Part shown: in pieces, positions 1 to 6,224 of the stretch | Position numbering within the stretch: position 1 is the stretch's first letter | Layout of the letters: each line of letters starts with the position of its first letter | Assembly: GCA_937888615.1 (NCBI GenBank) | Contig: CALABZ010000132.1 | Location: 1-6,224 of the forward strand | Source: an uncultured Lentisphaeria bacterium | Lineage (GTDB): Bacteria; Verrucomicrobiota; Lentisphaeria; Victivallales; Victivallaceae | Direction: 5' to 3' | Length of the DNA: 6,224 bases | The notes under the pieces: generated by a model | Told to the model about the DNA's origin: nothing | Seen by the model: the letters and a program-made list of their open reading frames with translations, nothing else | Databases searched by the model: none | Program-made: the position numbers and the translations under genes

Positions 1-1
1 G

Positions 2-64
2 CTCCAGGACGAGCGCGACTACGAGGAACTCAACTACTACATCCTCGGCATGATGTTGAAATAA
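2..64 (+). CDS. 3' end of an unidentified upstream gene (partial)
   Basis: An open frame enters from the left edge and ends at TAA 62-64. It encodes a 20-residue C-terminus ending in NYYILGMMLK, preceded by a charged stretch rich in Asp, Glu and Arg (DERDYEEL). This is too short to assign a family. It is on the same strand as the next gene, and only 12 bases separate its stop from the next ATG, so it is very likely an earlier member of the same operon. GC-rich codons, with C or G favoured at third positions, match the genes that follow. The role is unknown. Confidence 0.7.
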   Translation, partial: LQDERDYEELNYYILGMMLK

Positions 65-65
65 A

Positions 66-71
66 AGGTGA
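66..71 (+). promoter_or_regulatory. Ribosome binding site that decides the start of the alpha/beta hydrolase gene
   Basis: AGGTGA lies 5 bases before ATG 77, an almost ideal Shine-Dalgarno match and spacing. An in-frame GTG at 68 would lie inside this site and has no ribosome binding site of its own. ATG 77 is therefore preferred, shortening the longest possible frame by three residues. Confidence 0.75.
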
Positions 72-76
72 GTAAA

Positions 77-838
77 ATGAAAGATTTCGAGTTGCAGGAG
101 GCGCGGGGACCGGATTTCCCGCAGGGGCTCCTGAAGTTCGAATATGACAACGGCATCCGCGACTGGGGGTATATTTACCCCCGGTCGCGTTGCGGTGTCG
201 GGGTGGTGGTGCTTCACGGGCACGGCAGCCACGGCGATCAGTTGTTTGTACGGCAGGATATTCGGCACTGGATGGACCGTATGCTGGAGCTGGAGGTCGG
301 TTTCATGACCCCGAACTTGCGGGACAACGCCTGGATGTCTCCCGAGGCGGCGGCCGACTTGAAAGAACTGATTTTATGGGCGAAAAAGGAATACGGATGG
401 GAAAAAATCATTCTGGCGTCCGGTTCGATGGGCGGCACCGGCAACTTGATTTTCGCCATTCTCTACCCGGAACTGGTTGACGCGGTGGTGGCGCTGGGTG
501 CGGCCACCGACCTGCCGCGCTATGTCGAATGGCTGGCTCAACAGGAACTGCCGGTTTGCGGTGAAATCCGCGAGGCTATTTTGAATTCCTATCATCATGA
601 CCCGGAAACGCTGGCCGCGCACAGCGTGGGATGTCACACCGGTCGTTTGACCATGCCCGTGTGGTACGCACATGGGGAAAGCGACCGTCTGATGACGATA
701 AACGAGGCGCGCGCACTGGCCGCGAAACTGGCGGACCGGGCGGATTTTCATTTTCACGAGATTCCCGGCGGCAGTCACGATTCTCCGCTGGGGTTGTTCG
801 GCAAATATCTGGAACAGGCATACAAGACCATTTTATAA
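77..838 (+). CDS. Alpha/beta-fold serine hydrolase (esterase/dienelactone hydrolase-like)
   Basis: The 253-residue protein has the hallmarks of a single-domain alpha/beta hydrolase. A beta strand (VGVVVLHGHG, about 41-50) leads into the oxyanion-hole motif HGHGSHGD. The nucleophile elbow is SGSMGG with Ser117. A likely acid, Asp203, sits in GESDRL after the strand MPVWYAHG. The catalytic His234 is in GGSHDSP. The order Ser-Asp-His and the length fit small esterases, acyl hydrolases and prolyl-oligopeptidase-like hydrolases. The elbow is S-x-S-x-G rather than G-x-S-x-G, a tolerated small-residue change. No signal peptide is seen, so a cytoplasmic enzyme acting on a small ester or similar substrate is likely. 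It is followed after 15 bases by the amidohydrolase gene, which suggests removal of an acyl or other ester group in the same pathway. The fold and triad are confident; the substrate is not. Confidence 0.88.
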   Translation: MKDFELQEARGPDFPQGLLKFEYDNGIRDWGYIYPRSRCGVGVVVLHGHGSHGDQLFVRQDIRHWMDRMLELEVGFMTPNLRDNAWMSPEAAADLKELILWAKKEYGWEKIILASGSMGGTGNLIFAILYPELVDAVVALGAATDLPRYVEWLAQQELPVCGEIREAILNSYHHDPETLAAHSVGCHTGRLTMPVWYAHGESDRLMTINEARALAAKLADRADFHFHEIPGGSHDSPLGLFGKYLEQAYKTIL

Positions 839-840
839 TC

Positions 841-845
841 GAGGA
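841..845 (+). promoter_or_regulatory. Ribosome binding site of the amidohydrolase gene
   Basis: GAGGA lies 8 bases before ATG 854, inside the 15-base gap after the upstream stop. This supports ATG 854 as the start. The gap leaves no room for a promoter or terminator, so co-transcription is expected. Confidence 0.6.
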
Positions 846-853
846 TTGTCACC

Positions 854-2452
854 ATGAATTATTTCGCATTGAACGCCATGATCGGGCGGGGAGCCTACGC
901 CGTGCCGGAGTTTCCCACCCCGGAATCGCTGATCGAACATCTGGATTATCTGGGGATCGACCGGACGCTGGTTTATTCGGTGAAGGCGCGCGACTTTTCC
1001 CCCGTCGTCGGCAACCGGGAACTGTTGGAAGACATTGCGCCGTACCGGGAACGATTGATTCCGTCGTTCGTCCTGACCCCGGCGGATTTTTTCGGGGATG
1101 GGATGATCGCCTATTACAAAAAAATGTTGGCGTCGGGTGAGGTGCGGGCGTTCCGGCTTTGCCCGGATTATTCACGTTTTCCGGTGCGGCAGATCGAACG
1201 GGTGCTGGCGGAGTTGGCCGCTTACGAACCGCTGGTGTTGATGGATTCCGGTTTTGGCACCAGCGAAATGGATCTGCGCGACTTCGAATACCTCGCCGGC
1301 AAATACCGTCAGGTCAAATTCATTATCTGCCAGAAAATGTGGGGTGGATTCGGATCGGTGCTGGACTTGATGTGGCGTTGTCCGAACGTCTATCTCGACA
1401 CCTCGTGGCTGCATATGCGCGATACCATCGAGCTGGTCCGCGATGAATTCGGGATCGGACGGCTGTTGTTCGGGATCGGTTTCAAATCGCATTACGGTGC
1501 GGCGATCGGGACGCTGGGGCATGCGAATATCACCCCGGACGAACGCGAAGCCATCGCCCACGGCAACCTCGAACGGCTCCTCGGCATGGAACCGCTGACG
1601 AAGAAGCTGGCGGTCGAACCGCCGCTGCTCGACGAAAAACCGTTGTGGAAGAAATTCCGCGATGGCGGCAAGCTCGACGAGCTTGAAGTTTATGATGTTC
1701 ACGGTCATTCCGGACTGCATACGCGCGGTTGGTTCCTGCGTGACGGCGACCCGAAAGCTTATCTCGAAACACTGGCGCGGCACATGGACGGCAACGGCGT
1801 CGATACGCTGTTCCTCTCCGGCGAAGAGGCGTTGTTCGGCGATGTGCTGCCGGGCAACCGCAAGCTGGAAGAATATGCGAAGTCGTATCCGGGACGTTTT
1901 CGCGGATATTTCGTTTACAATCCGTTGTATAAGGACGAGCTTTCGGCCGCGGTTCTGGACGACTTTTTCAGCCGCGGATTCTGGGCGGGATTCAAACTGC
2001 TGCCGAGTTACTGGCATATCCGGATTACCGACCCTGCTTTCAATCCGGTATGGGAATACGCCGAAAAGCATTGCCTGCCGGTGCTGATCCACACCTGGAA
2101 TGATTCATGGAATTCACCGTCCATGTTCCGCGATATCGTGAAAAAATACCCGAATGTGTCGTTCCTGCTCGGCCATTCCGGTGGCGGTACGCCGGGCCGT
2201 CTGGAATCCGAAGAACTGGCGGCGGAAAACCCGAATGTGTATCTGGAGTTCTGCGGCACGTTTTGTTCGGACCGCTCAATGGCGAAGGCGTTTGAATTGC
2301 TCGGACCGGGACGAATCATGTTCGGTTCGGACACCGGCGCCCATAACGAATCCTATGAACTGTCGGGATTGTTGTCGCTGCCCTTGCCGGACCGCGAACT
2401 GATTCCAGCCCTGCATGATAATATGGCCAAAATTTTGGAGAAACGCAAATGA
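854..2452 (+). CDS. Tandem amidohydrolase (amidohydrolase_2-like), with an active-looking C-half and a degenerate N-half
   Basis: The 532-residue protein consists of two related halves of the amidohydrolase_2 (PF04909/COG2159-like) TIM-barrel family, about 1-245 and 277-532, joined by a charged linker. The C-half has the expected metal-site pattern: Asp281-Val-His283-Gly-His285 at strand 1, Lys381 in GFKLLP, His413 in LIHTWN, His441 in GHSGGG and Asp493 in FGSD, followed by HDNMAKIL. The N-half shows the same order of segments (RAFRLCPDY, EPLVLM, KFIICQ, LLFGIG, HGNLERLL), but the corresponding positions are Asn7, Met9, Arg101, Met130, Gln160 and Gly209. It therefore looks catalytically dead. 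Members of this family hydrolyse or decarboxylate small cyclic or acidic compounds, including sugar lactones. No signal peptide is seen. The gene is one uninterrupted frame, and its TGA overlaps the next ATG. The family call is firm; the reaction is unknown. Confidence 0.85.
   Translation: MNYFALNAMIGRGAYAVPEFPTPESLIEHLDYLGIDRTLVYSVKARDFSPVVGNRELLEDIAPYRERLIPSFVLTPADFFGDGMIAYYKKMLASGEVRAFRLCPDYSRFPVRQIERVLAELAAYEPLVLMDSGFGTSEMDLRDFEYLAGKYRQVKFIICQKMWGGFGSVLDLMWRCPNVYLDTSWLHMRDTIELVRDEFGIGRLLFGIGFKSHYGAAIGTLGHANITPDEREAIAHGNLERLLGMEPLTKKLAVEPPLLDEKPLWKKFRDGGKLDELEVYDVHGHSGLHTRGWFLRDGDPKAYLETLARHMDGNGVDTLFLSGEEALFGDVLPGNRKLEEYAKSYPGRFRGYFVYNPLYKDELSAAVLDDFFSRGFWAGFKLLPSYWHIRITDPAFNPVWEYAEKHCLPVLIHTWNDSWNSPSMFRDIVKKYPNVSFLLGHSGGGTPGRLESEELAAENPNVYLEFCGTFCSDRSMAKAFELLGPGRIMFGSDTGAHNESYELSGLLSLPLPDRELIPALHDNMAKILEKRK
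2437..2440 (+). promoter_or_regulatory. Ribosome binding site of the glycosidase-like gene, inside the amidohydrolase gene
   Basis: GGAG lies 8 bases before ATG 2449. The ATG shares bases with the upstream TGA (ATGA at 2449-2452). This arrangement points to translational coupling between the two genes and supports the chosen start. Confidence 0.6.
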
Positions 2453-5037
2453 CTGTCAAAGTGAATATTCTTTTCGGGGATGTGGGAACATCCGGCAGGA
2501 TCGAGGTAAAATACGGCAAGCTGATCTCGCCTGCGAAGTTCTCCGGAGCTTCGGTTGCGTTGGAGGTCGGCGATGTCAACCTGAAGCCCGGCGCCAAGCC
2601 GACAATCGTAACAGTGCTGACGACGGGAACGGACTCGTTTTCATTCAACCTCCGCGACGTGTCGAGCGAGTATCCGATCTATATTCCGGAATACCGGGTG
2701 GCGGTGGTGCCGGGTGATGATGGGCGTTCTTATGAAGAGGTCGCCCGTGATATTGCCTTGAAAGGGCTGGTGTCGGACTACGACCGGATGCACAATGAGC
2801 CGGAGGAAAGTTACGAAAACGCCTGCAAATACGACCGTGACAAATATTCGCCGGTCTGGCTGGGTGTGGGGGATGATATCCGGATGTTCGTGGTGTCGCC
2901 GCAGCAGGTTTTCGGCCCGGGATGCGGTTACGATTTCCAATACTGGGGTCGGATCAGGCCGCGCTATCATTCTTTTTTGAGAGATGCATTGCCTGAAAAA
3001 GGGTATTCGCCGTATGAGATTCACTTCGAAGTCGGGCCGGGGGCGCATTGCCGTCCACAGGTTGAACACCGGCTGGACCAGGGCGTATTGCCGATCCTGC
3101 ATTCGGTCCAGAACGAACAGGATATTCAATACAATGTGACCGCGTTCGCCACGCTGGAGAACGGTCCGCTGGGTGCGGGACGGGTCCGCGGCACCGATTG
3201 GCGGGTTGCTTACGCGAAGAGCGGCATCAACATGTTGACCAAAGACGATCTCGCCGGGATGAAGGAATTGATCGAGGCGGAAACGACCGGGCGCGAAGAG
3301 GAGGTCGTCTGCGTAATCCGCGTGGAAGCGGTGAACGTGACAAAAGTGCCGGCTTACGCATGGTTCAAAGCCGCGCATGCCGTTCAAATCGAACGGGAAC
3401 CGATCGGAGAAATTTCCTGGGCGGACGGTTACAGCCGCCTTGGCAAAGACGTGTTGGCGGTCAACCGGATGAACGGCAAGCCGATGACGGACGAGGAAAT
3501 GGCGGTATTGGTGAATCCGGGTGAAAAAGTGGTGTTCGAAATGTTGATCCCGCACCAGCCGTTGACGAAAAAGCGTGCGGACAAGCTGGCCCGCCTTGAC
3601 TACCAGGCCCACCTTGATGCCTGCCGCGAGTTCTGGCTTGCCAAATTGGAAAAAGCCGCGAAAATCAGCGTCCCCGAAAACGCCATCGACGAACGCATTC
3701 GCGCCGGGCTCCTGCACTTGGAATTGATGACGATCGGCATGGCCGCCACCGGGCCGCTTCTGCCTACCATCGGCTGGTATGCTCCGATCGGCACCGAAAG
3801 CGCGCCGATCATTCAGTATTTCGACTCGGTCGGGTTGGGTGAAATGGCCGGGCGCTGTGTCGATTTTTTCCTCGAGCGTCAGCGCGAGGATGGGTTTATC
3901 CAGAATTTCAACAATTATGAGAGCGAAACCGGTCCGCTGCTCTGGACCGCCGCCGAGCATTTTCGCTATACCGGCGACCTGGAGTGGCTGAAAAAAGCCG
4001 CGCCGAGGCTGAAAAAAGCCTGCGATTACCTGTTGGGCTGGCGCGAACGCAACAAGAAAAAGGAATACCGCAAGCTTGGCTTTTACGGGCTGATCGACGG
4101 CAAAGTGGCGGACCCGGACGATTTTTATCATTCGTTTTTCCTGAATGCCGGTACTTACAGCGGTCTGTCCGGCATGGCGGAGGTGTTGGCGCATGTGGAT
4201 CCCGGCTACGCGAAAAAACTGGCGGATGAAGTGAACCTTTACCGTCAGGATATCATTAATGCGATTGAATATGTGTCCGCCCGTGCGCCGGTGGTTCCGG
4301 TGGGGGATGGAAGCTGGGGGCCGCTGCTGCCGCCGTGGGTGGAATACACCGGCGGGATTTCGCTCTACGCGGACGGTGGAAACTGGTTTTCGCACGGATC
4401 GTTCGCGTCGCGCAGTTCGCTGACGGGGCCGTTGTACCTGGCGCTGACCGATATTTACCCGATGGACGGCAAGGTCATGGACATGATACTGAAGACCAAC
4501 CAGCATCCCGTGACCCGCGAGGGCGCCGCCCTCAGCCAGCCGTATTACTGCCGCCATGACATCGCCCATATCCGGCGCGGCGACGTGAAATTGTTCCTGA
4601 AACTTTTTTATAACCAGATGGCCGGTCTGCAGGACCGCCATACCTACGGTTTCTGGGAACATTATTACAACGCCAGTGAATACAAAACGCACGAGGAAGC
4701 CTGGTTCCTGATGCAGGTGCGCTGGATGCTGTATCTGGAAGAGGGCGGAACGCTCGAACTCTTCAAGGCGGTCCCGCGCCGTTGGCTGGAGCCCGGTCAG
4801 ACGATTTCGCTGAAGGGCGTGCGGACTCATTTCGGCGCGTTGAACGCCGAAGTACGGGCCGATGAGGAACGCATCGAGTGTGCTTATGCGCTGAAAGGCA
4901 AGGCGGACCGGATCGTCATCCGGCTGCCGCATCCGCAGGGACTGCGGCCCCGGAAGTGCACCGGCGGCGTTTATGATCCCGAAACCGAAAGCGTTACCGT
5001 GAATAAGTCGAAAGGGACGGTGTCTCTGGTCTTTTGA
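2449..5037 (+). CDS. Putative cytoplasmic glycoside hydrolase-like protein with an (alpha/alpha)6 six-hairpin domain
   Basis: The 862-residue protein appears to have three parts. Residues 1 to about 400 are strand-rich and look like one or two beta-sandwich domains. Residues about 405-770 are helical with repeated hairpins, as in six-hairpin glycosidases: GTESAPIIQYFDSVG, then GPLLWTAAEHFRYTGDLEWL, then a YHSFFLNAGTYSGLSG segment, then TYGFWEHYY. A C-terminal beta domain (about 775-862) starts at VPRRWLEPGQTISL and carries THFGALNAEV. This beta / alpha-barrel / beta order is shared by GH65-, GH78-, GH94- and GH95-type enzymes. I cannot assign a numbered family. Glu450, Asp459, Glu503 and Glu737 are acidic candidates for catalysis, by position only. 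No signal peptide is seen, so it probably acts on imported oligosaccharide. The start is coupled to the amidohydrolase stop. Its stop is 3 bases from that of the convergent regulator. Fold by inspection; substrate unknown. Confidence 0.7.
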   Translation: MTVKVNILFGDVGTSGRIEVKYGKLISPAKFSGASVALEVGDVNLKPGAKPTIVTVLTTGTDSFSFNLRDVSSEYPIYIPEYRVAVVPGDDGRSYEEVARDIALKGLVSDYDRMHNEPEESYENACKYDRDKYSPVWLGVGDDIRMFVVSPQQVFGPGCGYDFQYWGRIRPRYHSFLRDALPEKGYSPYEIHFEVGPGAHCRPQVEHRLDQGVLPILHSVQNEQDIQYNVTAFATLENGPLGAGRVRGTDWRVAYAKSGINMLTKDDLAGMKELIEAETTGREEEVVCVIRVEAVNVTKVPAYAWFKAAHAVQIEREPIGEISWADGYSRLGKDVLAVNRMNGKPMTDEEMAVLVNPGEKVVFEMLIPHQPLTKKRADKLARLDYQAHLDACREFWLAKLEKAAKISVPENAIDERIRAGLLHLELMTIGMAATGPLLPTIGWYAPIGTESAPIIQYFDSVGLGEMAGRCVDFFLERQREDGFIQNFNNYESETGPLLWTAAEHFRYTGDLEWLKKAAPRLKKACDYLLGWRERNKKKEYRKLGFYGLIDGKVADPDDFYHSFFLNAGTYSGLSGMAEVLAHVDPGYAKKLADEVNLYRQDIINAIEYVSARAPVVPVGDGSWGPLLPPWVEYTGGISLYADGGNWFSHGSFASRSSLTGPLYLALTDIYPMDGKVMDMILKTNQHPVTREGAALSQPYYCRHDIAHIRRGDVKLFLKLFYNQMAGLQDRHTYGFWEHYYNASEYKTHEEAWFLMQVRWMLYLEEGGTLELFKAVPRRWLEPGQTISLKGVRTHFGALNAEVRADEERIECAYALKGKADRIVIRLPHPQGLRPRKCTGGVYDPETESVTVNKSKGTVSLVF

Positions 5038-5046
5038 GGATCAGAG
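5024..5046 (+). terminator. Hairpin across the convergent stop codons, possible weak terminator or 3'-end structure
   Basis: CTCTGGTC (5024-5031) can pair with GATCAGAG (5039-5046) around a 7-base loop, TTTTGAG. In forward-strand RNA this gives an 8-bp stem with seven Watson-Crick pairs and one G-U pair. In minus-strand RNA the G-U pair becomes an A-C mismatch, so the stem favours the forward operon. It covers the end of the glycosidase-like gene, the 3-base gap and the regulator's stop. No U-rich tract follows on either strand, so a classical intrinsic terminator is not shown. An mRNA-stabilising hairpin or chance are alternatives. Confidence 0.35.
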
Positions 5047-6084
5047 CATTAATGAGCGTTCGTTGCAGATGAAGTGCGGCGGGAAGATTTGCCGGAGAAC
5101 GGTCCGGCGCCCGCCCTGCGCGGCGTCGGCTAGATATAGAACCGCGTCCCGGCACATATTGTGGAGCGGCATATCGACGCAGGTAACGGGGTAACGCTCG
5201 AAGAGTTCCGAATAACGGATATCATCGAAGCAGACGAGATAAGGATATTTTTCGGTAACAGCGGCGGCAAGTTCGACCGCGGCTGTTACCGGATAGAAAT
5301 AAAACTCGCTGGTAATAAAGAGGACTTCGAGCTTTTCCCGGATGATTGTGTCCGCGATGGCTTTGACCTCGAAACTGCGCTCCTGTGAAAACCGTGGTAT
5401 CCAATTTTCGTTTATCGGGAGATTACTCTCTTCAAATGCCCTGCGGTATCCGGTTTCCCGTTGGTACATGGCGTAGTGGTTTGGCTCGGAGGAGCCGCCG
5501 ACCAGCCCGATGCGGGAGTACCCGCCGCGGATGATCCGGCTGACGATCCGGCAGGCGGTCGCTTCGTAATCCACCGCCACGAAGGAGAGATCGTCTTGCG
5601 GCGGAATCCGGTTGAACAGGATGACCGGCATCCGGCGCGCGAGTTCCTGCGCCGTGGGGTAAGACGCCGGGGTGAGTTGGGTGAAAATCGCGGCGTCGAT
5701 GCCATTGCCGTCAAATAACTCCTGCCGGGACAGGATTTTCAAGTGGTGATTGTGTTCGAGACAGGCGTTGCGGGTTTCCGCCAGAATTTTGCCGCTGTAG
5801 TTATGCATGTTGTTCAAATTGATGTCGATGCCGATATTGAGCGGCCCGGTGGCGGCGCTGTCCGATGGGCGGAACGGGCCGGAGAAAGTGCCGAGTCCCG
5901 CCTTGCGGTGAATCCGTTGTTCTTCCTCAAGCATGGCCAGGGCTTTGCGGACGGTGGTACGGCTGATGGAGAGGGTTCTGCATAGTTTGTTTTCGGAGGG
6001 AAGCATGGTGCCGGGCGGATAAGACCCGCTTCCGAGCATTTCCGCCAACTTGCGGTATATCTGTTTATATTCGGTTTTTCTCAT
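5041..6084 (-). CDS. GntR-type HTH / LacI-type sensor hybrid transcriptional regulator (AraR-like architecture)
   Basis: From ATG 6084 the protein is 347 residues. Residues about 5-68 form a GntR winged helix-turn-helix: YKQIYRKLAEML, YPPGTMLPSENKL, the recognition segment SISRTTVRKALAMLEE and the wing IHRKAGLGTF. Residues about 81-347 match a LacI/periplasmic-binding-protein effector domain: LNIGIDIN, MPVILFNRI, FVAVDYEATACRIVSRII, GYSRIGLVGGS, RETGYRRAFEESNLPIN, EVLFITSE, LVCFDDIRYSELF and the terminal FICNERS. Such hybrids, as in Bacillus AraR, normally repress sugar genes until a sugar-type ligand binds. It converges on the enzyme operon and is the likely local regulator, by context. The frame stays open upstream to an in-frame ATG at 6123 and a TTG at 6183, but the added residues are outside the GntR fold and partly encoded by AT-rich promoter-like DNA. 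The ribosome binding signal at 6084 is weak (GGAAG only 2 bases away, AGGAAAA rather far), so 6123 stays possible. Confidence 0.9.
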   Translation of the reverse strand: MRKTEYKQIYRKLAEMLGSGSYPPGTMLPSENKLCRTLSISRTTVRKALAMLEEEQRIHRKAGLGTFSGPFRPSDSAATGPLNIGIDINLNNMHNYSGKILAETRNACLEHNHHLKILSRQELFDGNGIDAAIFTQLTPASYPTAQELARRMPVILFNRIPPQDDLSFVAVDYEATACRIVSRIIRGGYSRIGLVGGSSEPNHYAMYQRETGYRRAFEESNLPINENWIPRFSQERSFEVKAIADTIIREKLEVLFITSEFYFYPVTAAVELAAAVTEKYPYLVCFDDIRYSELFERYPVTCVDMPLHNMCRDAVLYLADAAQGGRRTVLRQIFPPHFICNERSLML

Positions 6085-6133
6085 GGCTTCCGTAATTTTC
6101 CTTTTCCTGTGAATGCGCGGCATTTTGACAATA

Positions 6134-6162
6134 TTAATATATCGTTTTTTGAAAAAATACAA
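6134..6162 (-). promoter_or_regulatory. Candidate sigma-70-type promoter of the regulator gene
   Basis: Reading the minus strand, TTGTAT (6162-6157) is followed after 17 bases by TATTAA (6139-6134), a fair -35/-10 pair with optimal spacing in AT-rich DNA. Transcription would start near 6127, leaving a leader of about 43 bases before ATG 6084, or nearly none before ATG 6123. The -10 lies in a perfect 10-base palindrome, ATATTAATAT (6131-6140). The -35 lies inside the first copy of the 21-bp repeat, so a protein binding the repeat would compete with RNA polymerase. Confidence 0.5.
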
Positions 6163-6192
6163 GTCTATCTTTAAAAAATACAAGTTTATCTT
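6152..6192. repeat. Two tandem copies of a 20-base unit at 21-bp period, candidate operator
   Basis: The unit AAAAAATACAAGTYTATCTT occurs at 6152-6171 and again at 6173-6192. The only difference is C or T at the marked Y. The 21-bp period is two helical turns, which places both copies on the same DNA face. The core TACAAGT (ACTTGTA on the other strand) resembles the TTGTA/TACAA half-sites common in GntR-family operators. The right copy also contains a perfect inverted repeat, ACAAG-TTTAT-CTTGT (6180-6194). Position over and upstream of the -35 suggests autoregulation by the adjacent regulator. This is inference; AT-rich DNA can give such repeats by chance. Confidence 0.55.
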
Positions 6193-6224
6193 GTTTTTTT
6201 ATTGTCTCCTGCCTTGTTTATTAT

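Noticed and set aside
68..76. GTG start giving three extra residues on the alpha/beta hydrolase
   Set aside because: The GTG lies within the AGGTGA ribosome binding site of ATG 77 and has no site of its own.
631..1140. A forward open frame bridging the hydrolase and amidohydrolase genes in another frame
   Set aside because: It overlaps two well-supported genes, has Arg/Gly/Ser-rich low-information sequence, and would not fit the operon spacing.
1172..2092. A 306-codon open frame on the minus strand inside the amidohydrolase gene
   Set aside because: The forward frame carries all conserved amidohydrolase motifs across the same bases. The reverse translation shows no recognisable domain and is typical of antisense shadows in GC-rich DNA.
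2641..4932. A 763-codon open frame on the minus strand opposite the glycosidase-like gene
   Set aside because: It is a mirror of the biased codon use of the forward gene. Its translation is rich in Arg, His, Gln and Phe without a recognisable domain order, and the forward frame has clear fold motifs, a ribosome site and coupled start.
6195..6224. Possible further gene start or terminator at the right edge
   Set aside because: The last 30 bases are AT-rich with a T-run and an AGGAG-like motif on the minus strand, but no start codon at proper spacing follows it and no stem precedes the T-run. Nothing can be supported before the window ends.

Overview
The window is a compact piece of a bacterial chromosome. 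Coding DNA is moderately GC-rich, and the only substantial non-coding stretch, at the right edge, is strongly AT-rich. It holds the 3' end of one gene, three complete forward genes packed as an operon, and one regulator gene on the minus strand that converges on them. Cytosolic sugar-catabolism-type enzymes beside a GntR/LacI hybrid regulator recall polysaccharide-degrading anaerobes of the Lentisphaerae/Victivallis, Planctomycetes or Verrucomicrobia type. That placement is a tentative inference from gene style, not from a marker gene.

Layout: (1) 1-64, the last codons of an unidentified upstream gene. (2) 77-838, an alpha/beta-fold serine hydrolase. (3) 854-2452, a 532-residue amidohydrolase made of two tandem TIM-barrel-type halves; only the C-terminal half keeps the metal ligands. 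(4) 2449-5037, an 862-residue six-hairpin glycosidase-like protein whose start overlaps the previous stop (ATGA). (5) 5041-6084 minus strand, a GntR-HTH plus LacI-type sensor regulator whose stop lies 3 bases from the stop of gene 4. (6) 6085-6224, the regulator's AT-rich upstream region, with a promoter candidate, a 21-bp tandem direct repeat and a small inverted repeat.

How they may work together: the forward genes are spaced 12, 15 and -4 bases apart, each with a plausible ribosome binding site, so they are probably co-transcribed from a promoter left of the window. None of the three complete proteins starts with a visible signal peptide, so the chemistry is probably cytoplasmic. A plausible reading is that an imported, decorated oligosaccharide or sugar acid derivative is cut by the glycosidase-like protein, an ester is removed by the serine hydrolase, and a product is hydrolysed or decarboxylated by the amidohydrolase, under control of the sugar-sensing regulator. 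The substrate cannot be read from the sequence.

The most unusual items are the duplicated amidohydrolase with one half stripped of every expected metal ligand, the unassigned glycosidase-like protein, the 21-bp repeat overlapping the regulator promoter, and a hairpin straddling the two convergent stop codons. No RNA gene, mobile element or CRISPR array was found.
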